The notes under the pieces were generated by a model. The model did not search any database. It was not told where the DNA came from and saw only the letters and a list, made by a program, of their open reading frames with translations. A stretch of DNA of 64,000 bases from Ziziphus jujuba (Eukaryota > Streptophyta > Magnoliopsida > Rosales > Rhamnaceae), in assembly GCF_031755915.1 (NCBI RefSeq), contig NC_083386.1:21623001-21687000 (forward strand). Direction: 5' to 3'. Shown here in pieces: positions 37,951 to 50,670 of this stretch. Position numbers and translations under genes: made by a program. The first letter of the stretch is position 1. Each line of letters opens with the position of its first letter.

Positions 37951-39790
37951 ATGACAGCCAATAACCAATCAACTTTTAATTATGCCCAAAATCTAATTCC
38001 TATCTTTACCCATGAGAGTTATGATTTTTGGTGCATCCAAATGAAAACTCTTTTTATCTCACAAGATTTGTGGGATATAATTGAAGAAGGCTATGATGAG
38101 CCTGCGAATCCAAAGCAACTACAGTCGTGCACGGAAGCAGTAAAGAACAAGTACAAACAAAACATCCAAAGAGATACACGAGCATTGATTTTCATTCAAC
38201 AAGGGGTAAGTAAAAGTATCTGCCCTAAAAAATGCAACAAAATATAAAGCTGCATGGAAAATTCTGAAACAACAATTTGGAGGCCATGAAGGGGTAACAT
38301 CCATTAAACTTCAAACTCTTTGGAAAGAATTTGATAATTTAGCAATGAAGGATAACAAAACTATTCAAGAATTCTCTTCTAGAGCATTTGCAATTATTAA
38401 TCAAATTAGAAGTTATGGAGATACTATTACTAATCAAAACATTATAGAAAAATATTAAGATGTCTGCCAGCAAAATTTAAGCATATTGTTGCATCTATAA
38501 AAAAGTCCAAAGATTTAAAAACTTACTCTTTGGATCAACTATTTGGCTCTCTCGAAGCACATGAAAAAATAATAAACAGGTTTTCTAACCAACTTGTAGA
38601 GCAAGCATTCAAATCTAATTGTAATATCACAAAAAAGAATTTTGCAACCTCAACAAACAGCTAAACAAGAAGAGAAGGTTCCTTTAAAAGAGGACGTGGA
38701 AGTCAAGGCCAAGGCAAAGGAGGAAGAAACAATTATGAGCAAAAATCTTCCCGCTTAATTCTAAACCTTATTGCATTATTTGCAAAAAACTTGGGCATGA
38801 GTCAAAAGATTGTCGTTTTAAATGCACAAAATGCAAAATTTCTAATCATTCACAAAGAGATTATTGGTATAAAGACATGCGAAAAAAGAATAAAGTTAAT
38901 TACTCTGAAAAGGTTAAAGAAAGTCAAGTATTTTATCCATGCATGTCCGTTAAATAAGAATCAAAATATACATGGTATTTGGATAGTGGATGCAATAGTT
39001 ATATGAAGATGGATAAAAAAATTTTCTCTGAAGTAAAGCTTGGAGATGGAAAGTCGCATGAAGTTAAAGGAAAATGAGTAATTGCAGTAAACTCCAGAGA
39101 AGGTAACTCTAAACTCATCCATGATGTGCTATATATTCCTGGTTTAACATCAAATCTCTCAAGTGTTGGCTAGGTGCTTAAAAAAAAAATATTCTATAAA
39201 TTTAGATGGAGATGAAAGCATAATTACTGACAAAAATGAAAACATCATAGTGGCAAAAATAAAAATGAATCAAAATAATGTTTTTCCTCATATTATGCCA
39301 CATAATGAAAAATTAGTTTTTCAAGGTCAAAAATTGGGTGAGTCATATTTATGGCATCTATGATATAAGCGTTTAAATTATAATTGCCTAAAATTATTAA
39401 AAGAAAAAAATATGGTTTTAGGCATACCTTCTATTGCCCACATAAATAAAGTTCATAAGGGATGCATATATGGAAAAATGCATAGATTGTCATTTTCCAA
39501 AAATACCTGGAGAGCAAAGGCACCATTAGAGTTGGTACATTCTGATATTTTTGGACCAATTTGAACTTAATCTTTGAACGGAAAAAGATATTTCCTTCTA
39601 TTTATTGATGATTATACCCGAAAGATGTGGGTATACTTTCTTAAAGAAAAGTCAAAAGCTTTTTTGGTCTTCTAACAATTCAAGGCGTTTGTAGAAAGCA
39701 AGTCGGGAAGCCGATGAAGACACTCCAGATAGACTGTGGTGGAGAATTCATTTCCAAACCATTTATGGAAGTATTTCAAGAAAAGTGGAG
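37951..39790 (+). pseudogene. Decayed copia gag-pol (gag, zinc knuckle, protease, partial integrase)
   Basis: It begins at an ATG 28 bp after the primer binding site. Gag reads through FTHESYDFWCIQMKT, a copia gag signature, and shifts frame near 38210. Later pieces include a CCHC zinc knuckle (CIICKKLGHESKDC, about 38773-38814), an aspartic protease start with YLDSGCN (about 38972-38992), a GAG-pre-integrase piece and an integrase start (ELVHSDIFGPI, then [10 protein letters not shown]). Multiple stops and frameshifts interrupt it. Similarity ends near 39790 inside integrase; reverse transcriptase and RNase H are absent. It is inactive. Confidence 0.85.
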
Positions 39791-40330
39791 TTGAAGAGAA
39801 TGCATTTGCACCCGCACAATCGACAACCCACTGGGGTGTAGATCCAATACAGATGAAGATCGGACCAATCATTAGGGCTCAAACCAAGAGATTTAAGGAC
39901 AACCTGGCTGGTTCTATACAGAGAGTTTTATCAATTCTCAAAAGGGCTTATCAATACCCGAAGATACAAAGCCTATTCTAAACATCCAAGTGTTGGAGGT
40001 AGATACGGACCCGGATAGCTATTTTAGTGCATTTATGGACTCCGGACAGTAAGGAATAGATCCAACACTTCATGAATTCAATAAATATCACTAAGAGGTC
40101 ATGGAAACAAGTCAAGGTAGAAGCAAAAGCATCCAAGAAGTACATTTCCGCATGGAAGGAATTTTTGGCCAATTTTGCTGTATTTGCTGCTGGCTTTGCT
40201 GTATTTCGTTGGTTTGGTATTTTCTCTTTGTTCCAATCAAGGGCAACATATGAGAGTCATAATTAATCCTATTTGGCATCCTACATGGCATATGAGAGCT
40301 GATTTGGAGCATTTACAAGTTGAAAATTGA
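39791..40330 (+). pseudogene. Gypsy-type pol tail fragment
   Basis: Directly after the copia integrase breaks off, the plus strand reads DPIQMKIGPIIRAQTKRFKD. This resembles the GPITRxxAKRFK segment found at the end of some plant Ty3/gypsy polyproteins. Stops follow. The junction near 39790 marks a chimeric join between two different element types. Confidence 0.5.
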
Positions 40331-40911
40331 TCAAAGATAGTTTAGTGGTCAAACTAGTCAACTAGTTTCCTAATTTGAATTTGACTTTTTGTTTTAGGAA
40401 ACTATCTTTTATTTTAGTTTTATTTGTTTATTTGCTGGACAAATCAACTTCGGAAAGTTAGAATTTTATTATTTTGATTGCAAATTAACTAATTCATTTT
40501 TCAAAATTAAGAAATTAATTAATACAAATTAGATTAGGAAACGGTGTGAAATTAGGCAATGTTGGCCGAAATTTCTTAATCCTTTTAGGGTTTTATTTTG
40601 TTCATTTAAAGCCCATTTAAAGGCTTATTTTCAATGAGAAATCAGCTTACATATTATTCAGAAAATTAATTGTGAGAAAAAATTTATTTTATTCTCTTTG
40701 AACGCCTAAAACACCGTTAAAGAGTGAGTGTTTTAGCTTGACTTATCAATAGGACATTTATCACATATTGTGATCTCTTCATCATATACCAAAATTTCTA
40801 GTCACAGGTTGATTAGGGCTTGAGGTGATCATAAAAATTTGAACTTAATTTATTGATTCCGGGCTAATATAATACGAGTTTAGGCGCAAGTCGACCTAGA
40901 TTCGTATCATT
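40331..40911 (+). repeat. Gypsy-like LTR (approximate)
   Basis: Non-coding AT-rich segment ending directly before a primer-binding-site-like sequence. The left edge is uncertain. It contains 'tagggttttatt' and 'ttcatttaaagccc' blocks typical of plant LTR promoter regions. Confidence 0.4.
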
Positions 40912-40924
40912 TAGTATCAGAGCC
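40912..40924 (+). other. Second primer binding site, one mismatch
   Basis: TAGTATCAGAGCC, which is the initiator-Met primer binding site with one substitution. It marks the end of the LTR to its left and the start of a leader region to its right. Confidence 0.6.
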
Positions 40925-42340
40925 GAATTTTACTTAAGTTTGATCTATCTTTATTTGCTTTATTTATTTTTGTATTATTTTATAATTTTAACATTAGGTT
41001 AAGGTTGTTTCATACTTCTACACATTCTGCATCTTAAAAAAAAAAAAAAATCATACATAGCCGAAATTAGGTTCTTTGTTTTACCGTATTTTTGCTTTCT
41101 AGTTTATTAGTTGCTTTTCATCATTGTTCTTGTTAATTTGGTTATTTGTTGATTTTTCTTCACTGTTTTGATATTAGTTATTTGCATTCATATAGTCAAA
41201 AAAAAAAAAAAAGGAGGAAACGAGGATTTACGGCAACATACAACAAACTTACAAATTTATAATTTGCAATCACGGGTTTGATCTTTGTAGGATTCTAATT
41301 TGCTATTTGTGTTTTTTTGGTATTGCTCAGATTTTGTGTTTGCCTTATTCTATTTATGATTAAAAAAAAAAAAGAAGAATAAAAAAAAAGAAAAAAAATC
41401 CGAAAATAAAATAAAAAATCACAAAAGGTCAGTTTGTTCAAAAGTTTGAGTTTTAATTTGTTGAGCTAGAAAATTTTAAATTGTGCTATTTGGATCTACT
41501 GGAAATTCTATATTGTTGCTGGATATTTGAATTTTGAGTGCTTAAATTGATTGGATTGAAATTAATTAAAGGAATTGAGACAAGACTTAAATTACAAAAA
41601 CAACAACCAATAACTATTCCATATGTTGCTCGAATTGATTATTGTTCATTGTTTGAATCTCTTTTCTAAATTTTATCTTTGAATTATTGGTTTATTCATA
41701 TTCTAATCAGTTCTTTATTCATTCCGAAAATTTGCTTATTGATTTACCTTATTTTTGCTTAGAAAGACCAAGATTAGGTTTTGTCAATTCACTCGGTATT
41801 TATTCGTTTTAGTTGCTGTTTTGTTGATAAGTTTAATTAAGATATATTTGTGATCTAGTTGTTGTTTTATGTATATTTTAATTAGAATTTTGAGATAATT
41901 CTTTAAGTGAAAAAAAGATAAAAAAGTGTAAGTTCAACAGAGAGTAAAAGCTTAAATGAATATGCAAACATGAGTGTTGAAATCTTATTTGAGTGAAACA
42001 TGTGAGAAAGTGAATTTGGTGAGAATTTGTTCAAAGGTGATTCAAGAGCTATGAAAATCCGTGAATAATTTTTTATACACGTGATAAAGTGAATTTGGTG
42101 AGGATTTGTTCAAAGGTGATTCAAGAGCTATGGAAATCCATGGATAATTTTTTATGTTATTCTTAAAAAATAATAATAATTATTGTAAAAAATAAAAATT
42201 CGCAAAACTGTGCAGCGCATGTTACCGAGACCCATGATTAGTCGCCTCGTTGTCTAGTCAATGGATGTGTAGCTTAAAGTTTGATCCAATCAATGTTTTT
42301 TGGCATCTGCTGGTCCCTACCAATCTTAAGTTTGGTACTT
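40925..42340 (+). mobile_element. Untranslated leader of a gypsy-like element
   Basis: Downstream of the second primer binding site lies non-coding DNA with A-rich runs (41037-41050, 41199-41211, 41361-41398) and a 79-bp tandem duplication. No gag or pol frame follows, so the element is truncated or disrupted. Confidence 0.4.
42002..42158. repeat. 79-bp tandem duplication
   Basis: Copies at 42002-42080 and 42081-42158 share 'aaagtgaatttggtgag', 'atttgttcaaaggtgattca' and 'aatccatggataatttttta' with few changes. Confidence 0.9.
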
Positions 42341-42350
42341 AACTTATATT

Positions 42351-42580
42351 CCTTGTAAAAACATGTTTTATTTTGCTTTTATCTTTTTTCCTTGTAAAAA
42401 GCATGTTTTATTTTACTTTTATCTTTTTTCCTTGTAAAAAGCATGTCCTTTTTTACTTTTATCTTTTTCATGTCCCGGTTCTTGCCATATCCATGTTGTT
42501 GTACTTGTAAAAAGCATGTCTTTTTTTCACTTCTATCTTTTTCATGTCCCGGTTCTTACCATATCCATGTTGTTGTACCC
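42351..42580. repeat. Compound tandem repeat (about 40-bp and 73-bp units)
   Basis: A unit of 'ccttgtaaaaagcatgt' plus 'ttttacttttatctttttt' starts at 42351, 42390 and 42430. A longer version including 'catgtcccggttcttgccat' (about 42470-42489) then repeats once more to about 42580. Confidence 0.85.
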
Positions 42581-43660
42581 ACATTGACTGATATTTTCTT
42601 ATACGATTTTGTGTGTATAGATTGGCCTTAGCGTGCTATTAACATGTTTCTGTTACAGGTAGAGCAGACTTGAAATTTAAAAAAATTTGTTTTATATATA
42701 ATTCAAAATGAAGATTAATTTTGTTCCAATCCTATAACAAAATGTTGCTTCTTGTAAGAATCTACAAAGCACAGTAACAAGAAAGCTACCATTAGTCGTG
42801 CTGATGCTTAAATCCTTGGTCTTCTGCTTTTTCAAAACCATTTTCCCATCAATTACACCAACTCTGAGATTTTGGATTTTTCTTTTTGCTTTTTATGTTT
42901 TCATAAAACATGTTGCTGATAGCGTGTTTTTAGGACAGAATAATCTTTGGCAGCTGGGCTGAACCTTTTTATTCATAATTGCAAATTTGTTTTGGATTTT
43001 CATTGGTTGGCTAACAATGCGCTTCCACTTCTTATGCTTTATTACTGTTATTATTATTTTTTTCCCCTCAACTCCACAGTCTCTGTTCTAAGATAAAAAT
43101 ATGTTACTTTTGATGTCATGTAATAAGAACAGCGATTTCAGAATCAATAATTTTAAAGTCCTGACCATATTAATTAAACGACTTAAGATTTGTGACTATA
43201 TTGATTGTTGGACTTCCCATTTTTGCTCCTTTTTTTAATTTTTTTATTTTCAGTTTCATTGTACTCTAAAAATTAGGATGAAACAGAGACATAAAAAACA
43301 ATAAAAACTTCAAATCTGAATTAAACTTTTGCTATAGAAAAAGAATACATCTCACAAATCAAATAACAACTGGGGGTTACAGAAACTAAATCAGATGGTA
43401 GTATGATACTACTCATTTGTTGTTACCACAGCACCATCTATATTTTGTTTTTCCAAACCCGCTTTATCTAACAAAAATAGAATACCAAAAAACAGAGCAA
43501 GAACTAGATCATCCCCAAATGCAGGGAAAACAACAACAAAAAACCTCGTACACTAAAAGAGAAAAATTAGAATCCCAATTTATTGAGATTATGAACTTTT
43601 CTAATAATGGGGTAGTAGCTGGCTAGCTACAACTTTCCTATGGATCATCACAACCTTTTT
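42581..43660. other. 3' flank of the laccase gene
   Basis: AT-rich DNA with no recognised gene. The stretch nearest 43660 should include the laccase 3' UTR. Confidence 0.45.
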
Positions 43661-46511
43661 CTAACACAGTGGCAGATCCGCCGGAGGAGGTTCAATGCTC
43701 TGCAATTCACCAAACCCATTGTCTACCAAGAACACCATAGCCAATCCCCAGGTTATGTGAACGTCCAAGTGACAATGCATTAACCAAACACCTATTCATA
43801 TATTCAATGAAAAAAAAAATACATTAATTAGCTTAAACATCAAAATTGGAAAAATTAATTAGATATGGGATAGTGAATTTTTTTTTTTTTTCTCTTTTGT
43901 TACCTGGATTATCAGCTACAAATCTAATGACAGCCCAACCATTCACAGGCACTGCAACAGTGTTCCTCAGAGGAGGATCAACAAGGTTGAATTTGGAAGT
44001 ATCTTTCTTGGGATCGAAGTTTCCGAAACCCTCTGCGACAATGTAGAAATCATATCCATGTAGATGAATGGGATGGTTCTCAGGGGTGACGATACTTGTA
44101 TCCTGCAAAACCACTTGAACTCTCGAATTATACTTCAATTTGTACCCTTTTGTTGCGGCAACAGGTTGAAACAGCGACCGGCTTACGTTGCCGGTGTAAT
44201 CGAATTTCAGAGGAGGATTTGCCGGAAAATCAGGGGTGACAACACCCGGGATTCCTTGCTGATAAGCTTGCAATATGGAAATTTGTTTTGGGAACTGGAA
44301 TGAGACATTGTTCATGCTTGCTGTGAATCTTGTACCATTGGGACCTTGACATCTTGCGGACCCGAAGTTCTTGGGGCAATTGTTGAGCCCCAAACCGACG
44401 GTGAAGAAGAGGCTCTCGTCGATTTCGGTGGGGACCAAGACCTTGTTTAGGCTTTTGAAGCTCCTGCTGAATGCGGTGACGGTCGCCGTGTCGTTGAAAG
44501 CAGGGAGTGTCGGCATGATTGGTTTGATAGTTAAGCCTTTTTTGGATGGACATGGTGCTGATTTGTATTCGAGAATGGCAGTGGTTGTGGTGTTGTCGAA
44601 TGGTGCGTTCTGCGCACTTTGGTAGGCACGCGCCGCCATGTAGTAGCGGCTCGGTGGTTGATCTCCGTTGATTAAAACGTCGGTGGTTTGGCCGGGACCC
44701 AGCATGAGGACGGAAGTGGTGAAGGGTTTGGTGTATGAGGCATCAGCACCAACGACTGTGAGCTTGTGGTTGGCAACTTTGAAGAAAAGTGGTTGGTTCA
44801 ATGCTGCATTGATGACTCTCAGAAGGTTGGTTTCTCCAGAATCTATGGGGACTATTATAGTGTCTGCATTGCATAGCAAAATCAAGGTTTTATTTTTTCG
44901 GTTAGAAGAAATTGTGAAAAAAAAGTATTAAATTATTTTTTTTCTTTTTTTCTTTTTTTCTTTTTATCTTAATAAAAAATATCTACCCTTTTGTGGCAAA
45001 TTAAAAAAAATGGAAAAAGAATTAGTTAATTTTATGTTATCTGAAAATTATGAACCAAAAAGTATCCAATTTCAACGCATCTGGTCACAATAATAATTCC
45101 CTATGATTGAATACTAATAAATCATTTCCTTAATACTATCAGCTAATTGTTGTTGCCGCCCAATTATGACTTTTCTTGTTTCTGAATAACAATACATATT
45201 ATGGAAAATCTATACAGATTCTTAAGTAGATATTATGTCAAACATCATAATAAAGGAAAATCGCTTTTCTTGAAAATTAATCTTCATATATTTATATATA
45301 TATTTTCTTGTATGCTAGACTAAATCGGACCGTGGTAGACATTCATTTTTGTGGTTCAACCATAAATATATACATATACATATATGTATATATAGATATA
45401 TATACCTTTGCTGGAGCAGTTGTAGAGGTCACCAGGTTGACCGTTGATGGTATAAGCATCAGAAACATTCGGAGCAGCACCTGTTCTAGTTGCTTGCCTC
45501 ACCACAGCAATGGGGTTTGCATCCCACCATTCACCTGTTATATATATATATATATATATATTCAAAGGTATCAGAATTATATATGTAATCATAATTAGAT
45601 AAATTAATTAAGCACTAATTGATATATCATTCTTTTTTTCCTTCTAATTACATACCCAGAAGAATTGGTGTTTCACGCTTTGGTTTAGTGAAAGGATAAG
45701 AGTCTCCTTCCTTAGGACGAATAATGAGAGCTCCATAAACAGTGGCTCTGAGCCATGAGCTATGGGCATGCCACCAAAGTGTCCCCTCCTGTCCTTGCAC
45801 TGTGAATCGGTACGTGTAGCTCCCACCAGGACGAATTGGGCACTGAGTCACAAACTCGGGCCCATCTGCCCACCCTGTCCTAAATTGACGAATACCATGC
45901 CTGCAAATTTCATAAGCAAAAATCGAATTATTAAGCACGTGCATGCCTCATGCATAATGATTCATGGGGAAAGGCAAGAAAATATATGTTGGTACGAAAA
46001 CTTTTAATCATATACATAGTATATAATTTAATTCTACTCCGGGCTGGAAATTTTATCTTATTGGACATTGTCATATCTAGTATAATATGTCCTATTATCC
46101 GTAATAGGCTTAGATTATACTAGGTGTTCGCATCCTATTACCAATAATAGTTTGATAATAAGACCTATCTATTACTGGTTATATGATGTCGTTTTGCTGC
46201 GCGACCTTGCCTGGTAGGAATGAGACTGATTTAATGTATGTATAAGTTTATATTATATATAATGCAATGAATTACCAGTGGATGGTAACATTGTATCGAG
46301 CTTTGTTTGTAACTTTGACGACGAGTGTGTCACCATTATTGATTTCCAAGGTTGGTCCAGGGTATTGCCCATTCACCGTAATGGCGTTGTGTGTCTTGCA
46401 CAGCCTCTTCACTGGTGTTGCTTGAATCTAATCCATTATTCAATATGAGACAAAGAAGTTTCAGTGTGTCTAAAACTAAGAAGAATAAAGAAGTAAACAA
46501 AATAGCCATTA

Positions 46512-46555
<44 letters not shown>

Positions 46556-46665
46556 CTTACAACAAATTCATGGTGGTGAATTTTGGCATCTGCAGCCAAG
46601 TAGAATGCTGATGAAACAAAGAGAAGCCAAAAGGCAAAGACAAGGACATTGTTGAGGGACTTCAT
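43661..46665 (-). CDS. LAC12: Laccase (multicopper oxidase), LAC5/LAC12 type, six exons
   Basis: Secreted blue copper oxidase that oxidises monolignols and other phenolics with O2 in the cell wall. Exons in gene order: 46665-46561, 46427-46276, 45900-45656, 45534-45406, 44863-43904 and 43791-43661; all are GT-AG and the joined frame gives 573 aa, normal for plant laccases. A signal peptide covers about residues 1-26 (hydrophobic [15 protein letters not shown]). The four copper-binding motifs are intact: HWHG (85-88), HAH in WWHAHSSW (130-132), HPIHLHG (474-480) and HCHLDVH (536-542), with Leu at the axial position about ten residues after Cys537. Many N-x-S/T sites fit secretion. The wording of the whole protein is closest to the LAC5/LAC12 pair as I know it; a phylogeny is needed to choose. 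Intron 1 carries a (GA)n tract beside its donor. Confidence 0.93.
45538..45561. repeat. (TA)n microsatellite at a laccase splice acceptor
   Basis: 24 bp of alternating T and A in intron 3. It ends only about 3 bp from the acceptor of exon 4 (edge 45534) and occupies the place where a pyrimidine tract would normally be. Confidence 0.85.
46517..46553. repeat. (GA)n microsatellite beside the laccase intron-1 donor
   Basis: About 37 bp of AG repeats lying 6 bp inside intron 1 from its donor. Confidence 0.9.
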
Positions 46666-47857
46666 TTTTCTTTGATTTTTTTTTTCCTTACAAACTCTTT
46701 GTGTGCGAGTTGTTGTTTTTTGATGGTGAAGTGTGATGTAAATATGTGGGGGTGAGAAATTGAGAGGAAGGAGAGGCGTTTTTATAGGAAAAGAAAAAAG
46801 GAGGAGAGAGAGTTGTTTGTGGTTGGCAAGGCTTAGGTTCTTTAATTCAGAAAACGATGGTCATGGTCCAGAGCAAAACTTAGTTCAACCCTATAGAAGT
46901 TGTTACACCCACTGGCCCATTAAACCGAATAATTTCTTCAAATGCTTGTTTCGCAAGGCTTTTGTGTTGAAAGTTTCACAAACCGTGCTCCATTATTATT
47001 TATGAGATAAATTATCATCATGGCCAAAGCAAATCTGGTTTTTTTAATAGACTAAACCTTTTTTAAAACTATATATATATAAATAGTTCGCATTCATATA
47101 TAATTAAAACATTGTATGTATATGTGTATATACATGTACATTGTTTGACGTATTCAAATGTAACATGTCAAAGAATCGAAGCTGAAATCCTACTTTTCTC
47201 ACTAGATGACAAACGAGATAGTCCAAAAGGGCCAAGATAAATTATTTTTATATATTTAATTATTGCAACATTGTCAAACGGTTCATTTACTATTCAAACA
47301 AACAAATTGCTGAAGTTACCATCAATAAGCTATATTTGGTGCAATCATACATACACATTATGGTAAGCCAATTCAATATTGATTTTATCACCCTTTAAAT
47401 TAACAATTACCCGTTTAGTGTTTAATATCTGGCAAAATGGGTATTTGAGTTCAGTGCATTCCAAATCAAATTGCTCAAGAGAGAAATATGAAGCTTTTTT
47501 GGATTAGTTACTGATGCCAACTCATCTATTAGTTATTCTAGCTAACTTAATTGCTCTTTGCCATTGGATCTTGGAAATGGAAAAAAGAAAAGCAAAGCCT
47601 AAAGTCCATACTTTATGGGGAAAAAGTAATTCAGATTAGGACACCATCAAATGGCCCATTTTGCCTCTTTAGATTATTAGTCAATTAGATGTGGCACTTT
47701 TGATTTAACTCCGATGACGGAAAATTTGGCCAACCACGGTACAATTAGTCAATAAATTTATTACCTGGAGTATAAAAGTTCTTCTACGATCCAAAAAGTA
47801 AATCTAAAATATAGAGGGGACTATAGTTTCTGCAAAAAATTGTTAACAAGATTCCTG
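46666..47857. other. Laccase promoter side and intergenic DNA
   Basis: The laccase promoter should lie to the right of 46665. The sequence has pyrimidine-rich parts near 46671-46690, and I could not place a TATA box securely. Nothing else recognised. Confidence 0.4.
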
Positions 47858-47941
47858 GTTCGAACCCATCAAATCAAGAAATCACCGTTCACTGATATGA
47901 GTCATGTTGACCTGTTACCCAAAAAAAAAAAAAAAAAAAAA
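47858..47941 (+). repeat. Possible SINE remnant (B-box-like motif plus poly(A))
   Basis: GGTTCGAACCC (47858-47868) matches an RNA polymerase III B box, and a 21-base A run (47921-47941) follows about 50 bp later. No clear A box or target duplication was found, so this is only suggestive. Confidence 0.25.
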
Positions 47942-49230
47942 TATGGATCATGATGATCCGTTTGGTAATAAAATAATGTTAAATGTGGACCAAAAATCAA
48001 TGGACCTACGTGTATAGAAATATTTTTTTTTTCTTGGTCAGAGCTACTAGTATAGATTGAATCATGCAATCAGTCGTATTTGAATGTGAAAATGAAGATT
48101 AAAGTTATCTTATATTAGGTGAGAATATTTAATACAAAAGAGCAAGAGGATTTCATTGGGTCTAACAACAATTCAGTTAAGACAAAGACACTTTTTTTTT
48201 TTTTTTTTGAGTGGAACTGTGAGTAATAGAGATACTTAAAACAGATGAGTTTATGGTAATTTTATGTACATATTAGGTTGCTTGTCGATGAACAATACGC
48301 TTCTGGATCAACGCCCACTAAAAAATCTCTCAACCATTCTCTCTTTCAATTCAAAAAATTTATGCATTTTTGTCATGCATGTTTGCAAATTAGGTGTATT
48401 TTGTCAATGTAGCATTTTCGCTATGAAATTAGAAGTCGTAGATCTTATAATTATGCCATAGTTAGTGCAGATCACCAACTCTACATTTTTATTTTTTTTT
48501 ATTTTTAGAATTTCAACAGAAATAGGCTAACGGTGAAGTCATTATTTTCTTAAAGATTAATTTAGAGTAGGAATTCTCTATTTTAATATATATACATAAA
48601 TAAATCGTAAATTTTTTTTTATAGGTGGAGTTTTATTTAAATTAAAGATATGTAACACTCATTACATTGAATGGTTGAGATTCACCCGCCAGTTCGTTTT
48701 GTTGTATCATAGAAACTGTCATATCAATCGGTTAAAAAAGCTCTATTCAGGATATATGCAGAATGATTAAGTAGGTCAGCTATTTTTATACATTACATTT
48801 TTAAAATTAACTCTTTCCCATCTTAATTTTAATTTTTAAGAGGCTTTTTTTTTTTTTTTTCTTTTTCCTCCCACCGACAAGCTCCTTAATTTGGGCACCT
48901 TTTTTTTTTTTTTTTTTTTTGTGGTTTAACTGGGGCACCTTGAATATTTAAAACAATGAGAAATTAATTAAAAAAAACCTAAAAAAGTGGTAGCTAGGCC
49001 TGAATAGGATTTGCCTAGACTCGAGAGGATTGGTGTCGAATGGCGACCATTGTATTGTGGTCAATGTCAAAAGACTCAAAAGCCAAAATAGAGTAGAGCA
49101 AGGTCAAGCCAAAGCAAAAGGAGAATGACCATAAAACTCAACATTTTTTTTTTTTAAAGATCAAATAAAACTCAACATTCTTAACCTTCAAAATCATAGA
49201 AATTAGAGACTATTTTATCTGAAAGAGAGG

Positions 49231-49257
49231 GATATATATATATATATATATATATAT
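49231..49257. repeat. (TA)n microsatellite
   Basis: 27 bp of alternating A and T. Confidence 0.85.
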
Positions 49258-49611
49258 GTATTTATATATTTATATATAAATACTGCTTTTTTTTTTTTTA
49301 TCATATAACTCTGAAGTTAATGACCACTATTAATCAACAGAGAAAGAAACTGGTTTCAATTTATTTAATTTGGAATATGTATTCTACAAACATTTCTTAC
49401 ATTAGAAGCAAAATTGATATATAACAAGATATATATTTATATATATATATATATATGTATTTTTTTTTTTTTTTTGGGAACTCTTTTTTGTTCTTAGAAA
49501 TAATGAAAGAGTTAGCCGCAACACAAACTAGGCCTGAAGGAGATTTTCAGAGACAGACAACCGTTAGTCTCTTTGAATTGAAGCATGATGTAAACACAAA
49601 TTACACGCGCA

Positions 49612-49614
<3 letters not shown>

Positions 49615-49650
<36 letters not shown>
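49615..49650. repeat. (GA)n microsatellite
   Basis: 36 bp of AG repeats in intergenic DNA. Confidence 0.9.
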
Positions 49651-49654
<4 letters not shown>

Positions 49655-50670
49655 TAGGATTGGATAGGTTAACAAGAAATAAACGAGAAACAGGACAAAG
49701 TTGGTAGAGTTTGTTACTGACTTTGGAGAATCTTGTGAAGAAAAAAGGAAGTACAATTAGTCGTTAATGAGAAAAACACACAAAGAAAAAATATATATAT
49801 TATTGAAGTTCCTTGTCAAAGTTGTCTGGTGCTGTGTCTTTCAATTGCACCCTTTGCTCATATTATTACTATTATTATTATTTATTTGTTAGTGTTATTT
49901 TCGGTTCATTTCTTGGGTTTTCGTTTTCATGAGTAGTTATGGGTTTGGTGCAAAATAACTTGTGCAATTTTGATTTCCATTATTTCGATTATAAAACCGA
50001 AGAATGGATCAACCTTAGCAAGTTCACACTCAAAACAATATGTCACATTCTTCTTTTTGTAAAATTATTTGTATAATCCATTAGTCAAATTATATTGAAT
50101 ATATTCACAGATTATTTATTTATTTTTATATATTCCAAGCCCCACAAAATTCCTTCCAAAAACAAAGTTTTACACCCACATCCTTTTTGCTACTCATCAA
50201 TTTTCCAAAAAGTTATGTATCAATGCTTTGCGACTCGTTTGATTTGTAAACCAATTAGATCCGTGCTGTTTTTGTCTCGTTGTTGTACAACAATTAGATG
50301 ACATTTGATGATACATATTGGAAAATTTATTAAATTAGTGAATAAAATGTGTATCAAAAAACAAATTATTATACAAGAAGGATACAAAATTCAATCTTCA
50401 AATGAGCCCCTATAAATTTCTAGGAGCACTGACCTCTCAACAGAAATTAAGGCCTAAGTTGGGTGGAATTAGGAGTAACTTAAGCATACTTTATAGGGGA
50501 GTGGTTGTACAACAATCTACATCAAAACCCCCCCGTTAAATTGTTATGTATTCTATGCCTCGTTTTAAGTGTTTCATAATTTTGGCATCTTTTAAACACA
50601 TTAAAGAAAAAAGATGAATGGGAAGATTATAGTATTTGAAAACTTTTCAATTTTTTAATCATAATAATTT

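Larger units (their letters stand above)
47942..50670. other. Intergenic, no gene seen
   Basis: AT-rich DNA with long T runs (48191-48208, 48846-48860, 48900-48920), a (TA)n tract at 49231-49257 and a (GA)n tract at 49615-49650. None of the short open frames shows a known motif. Confidence 0.5.
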
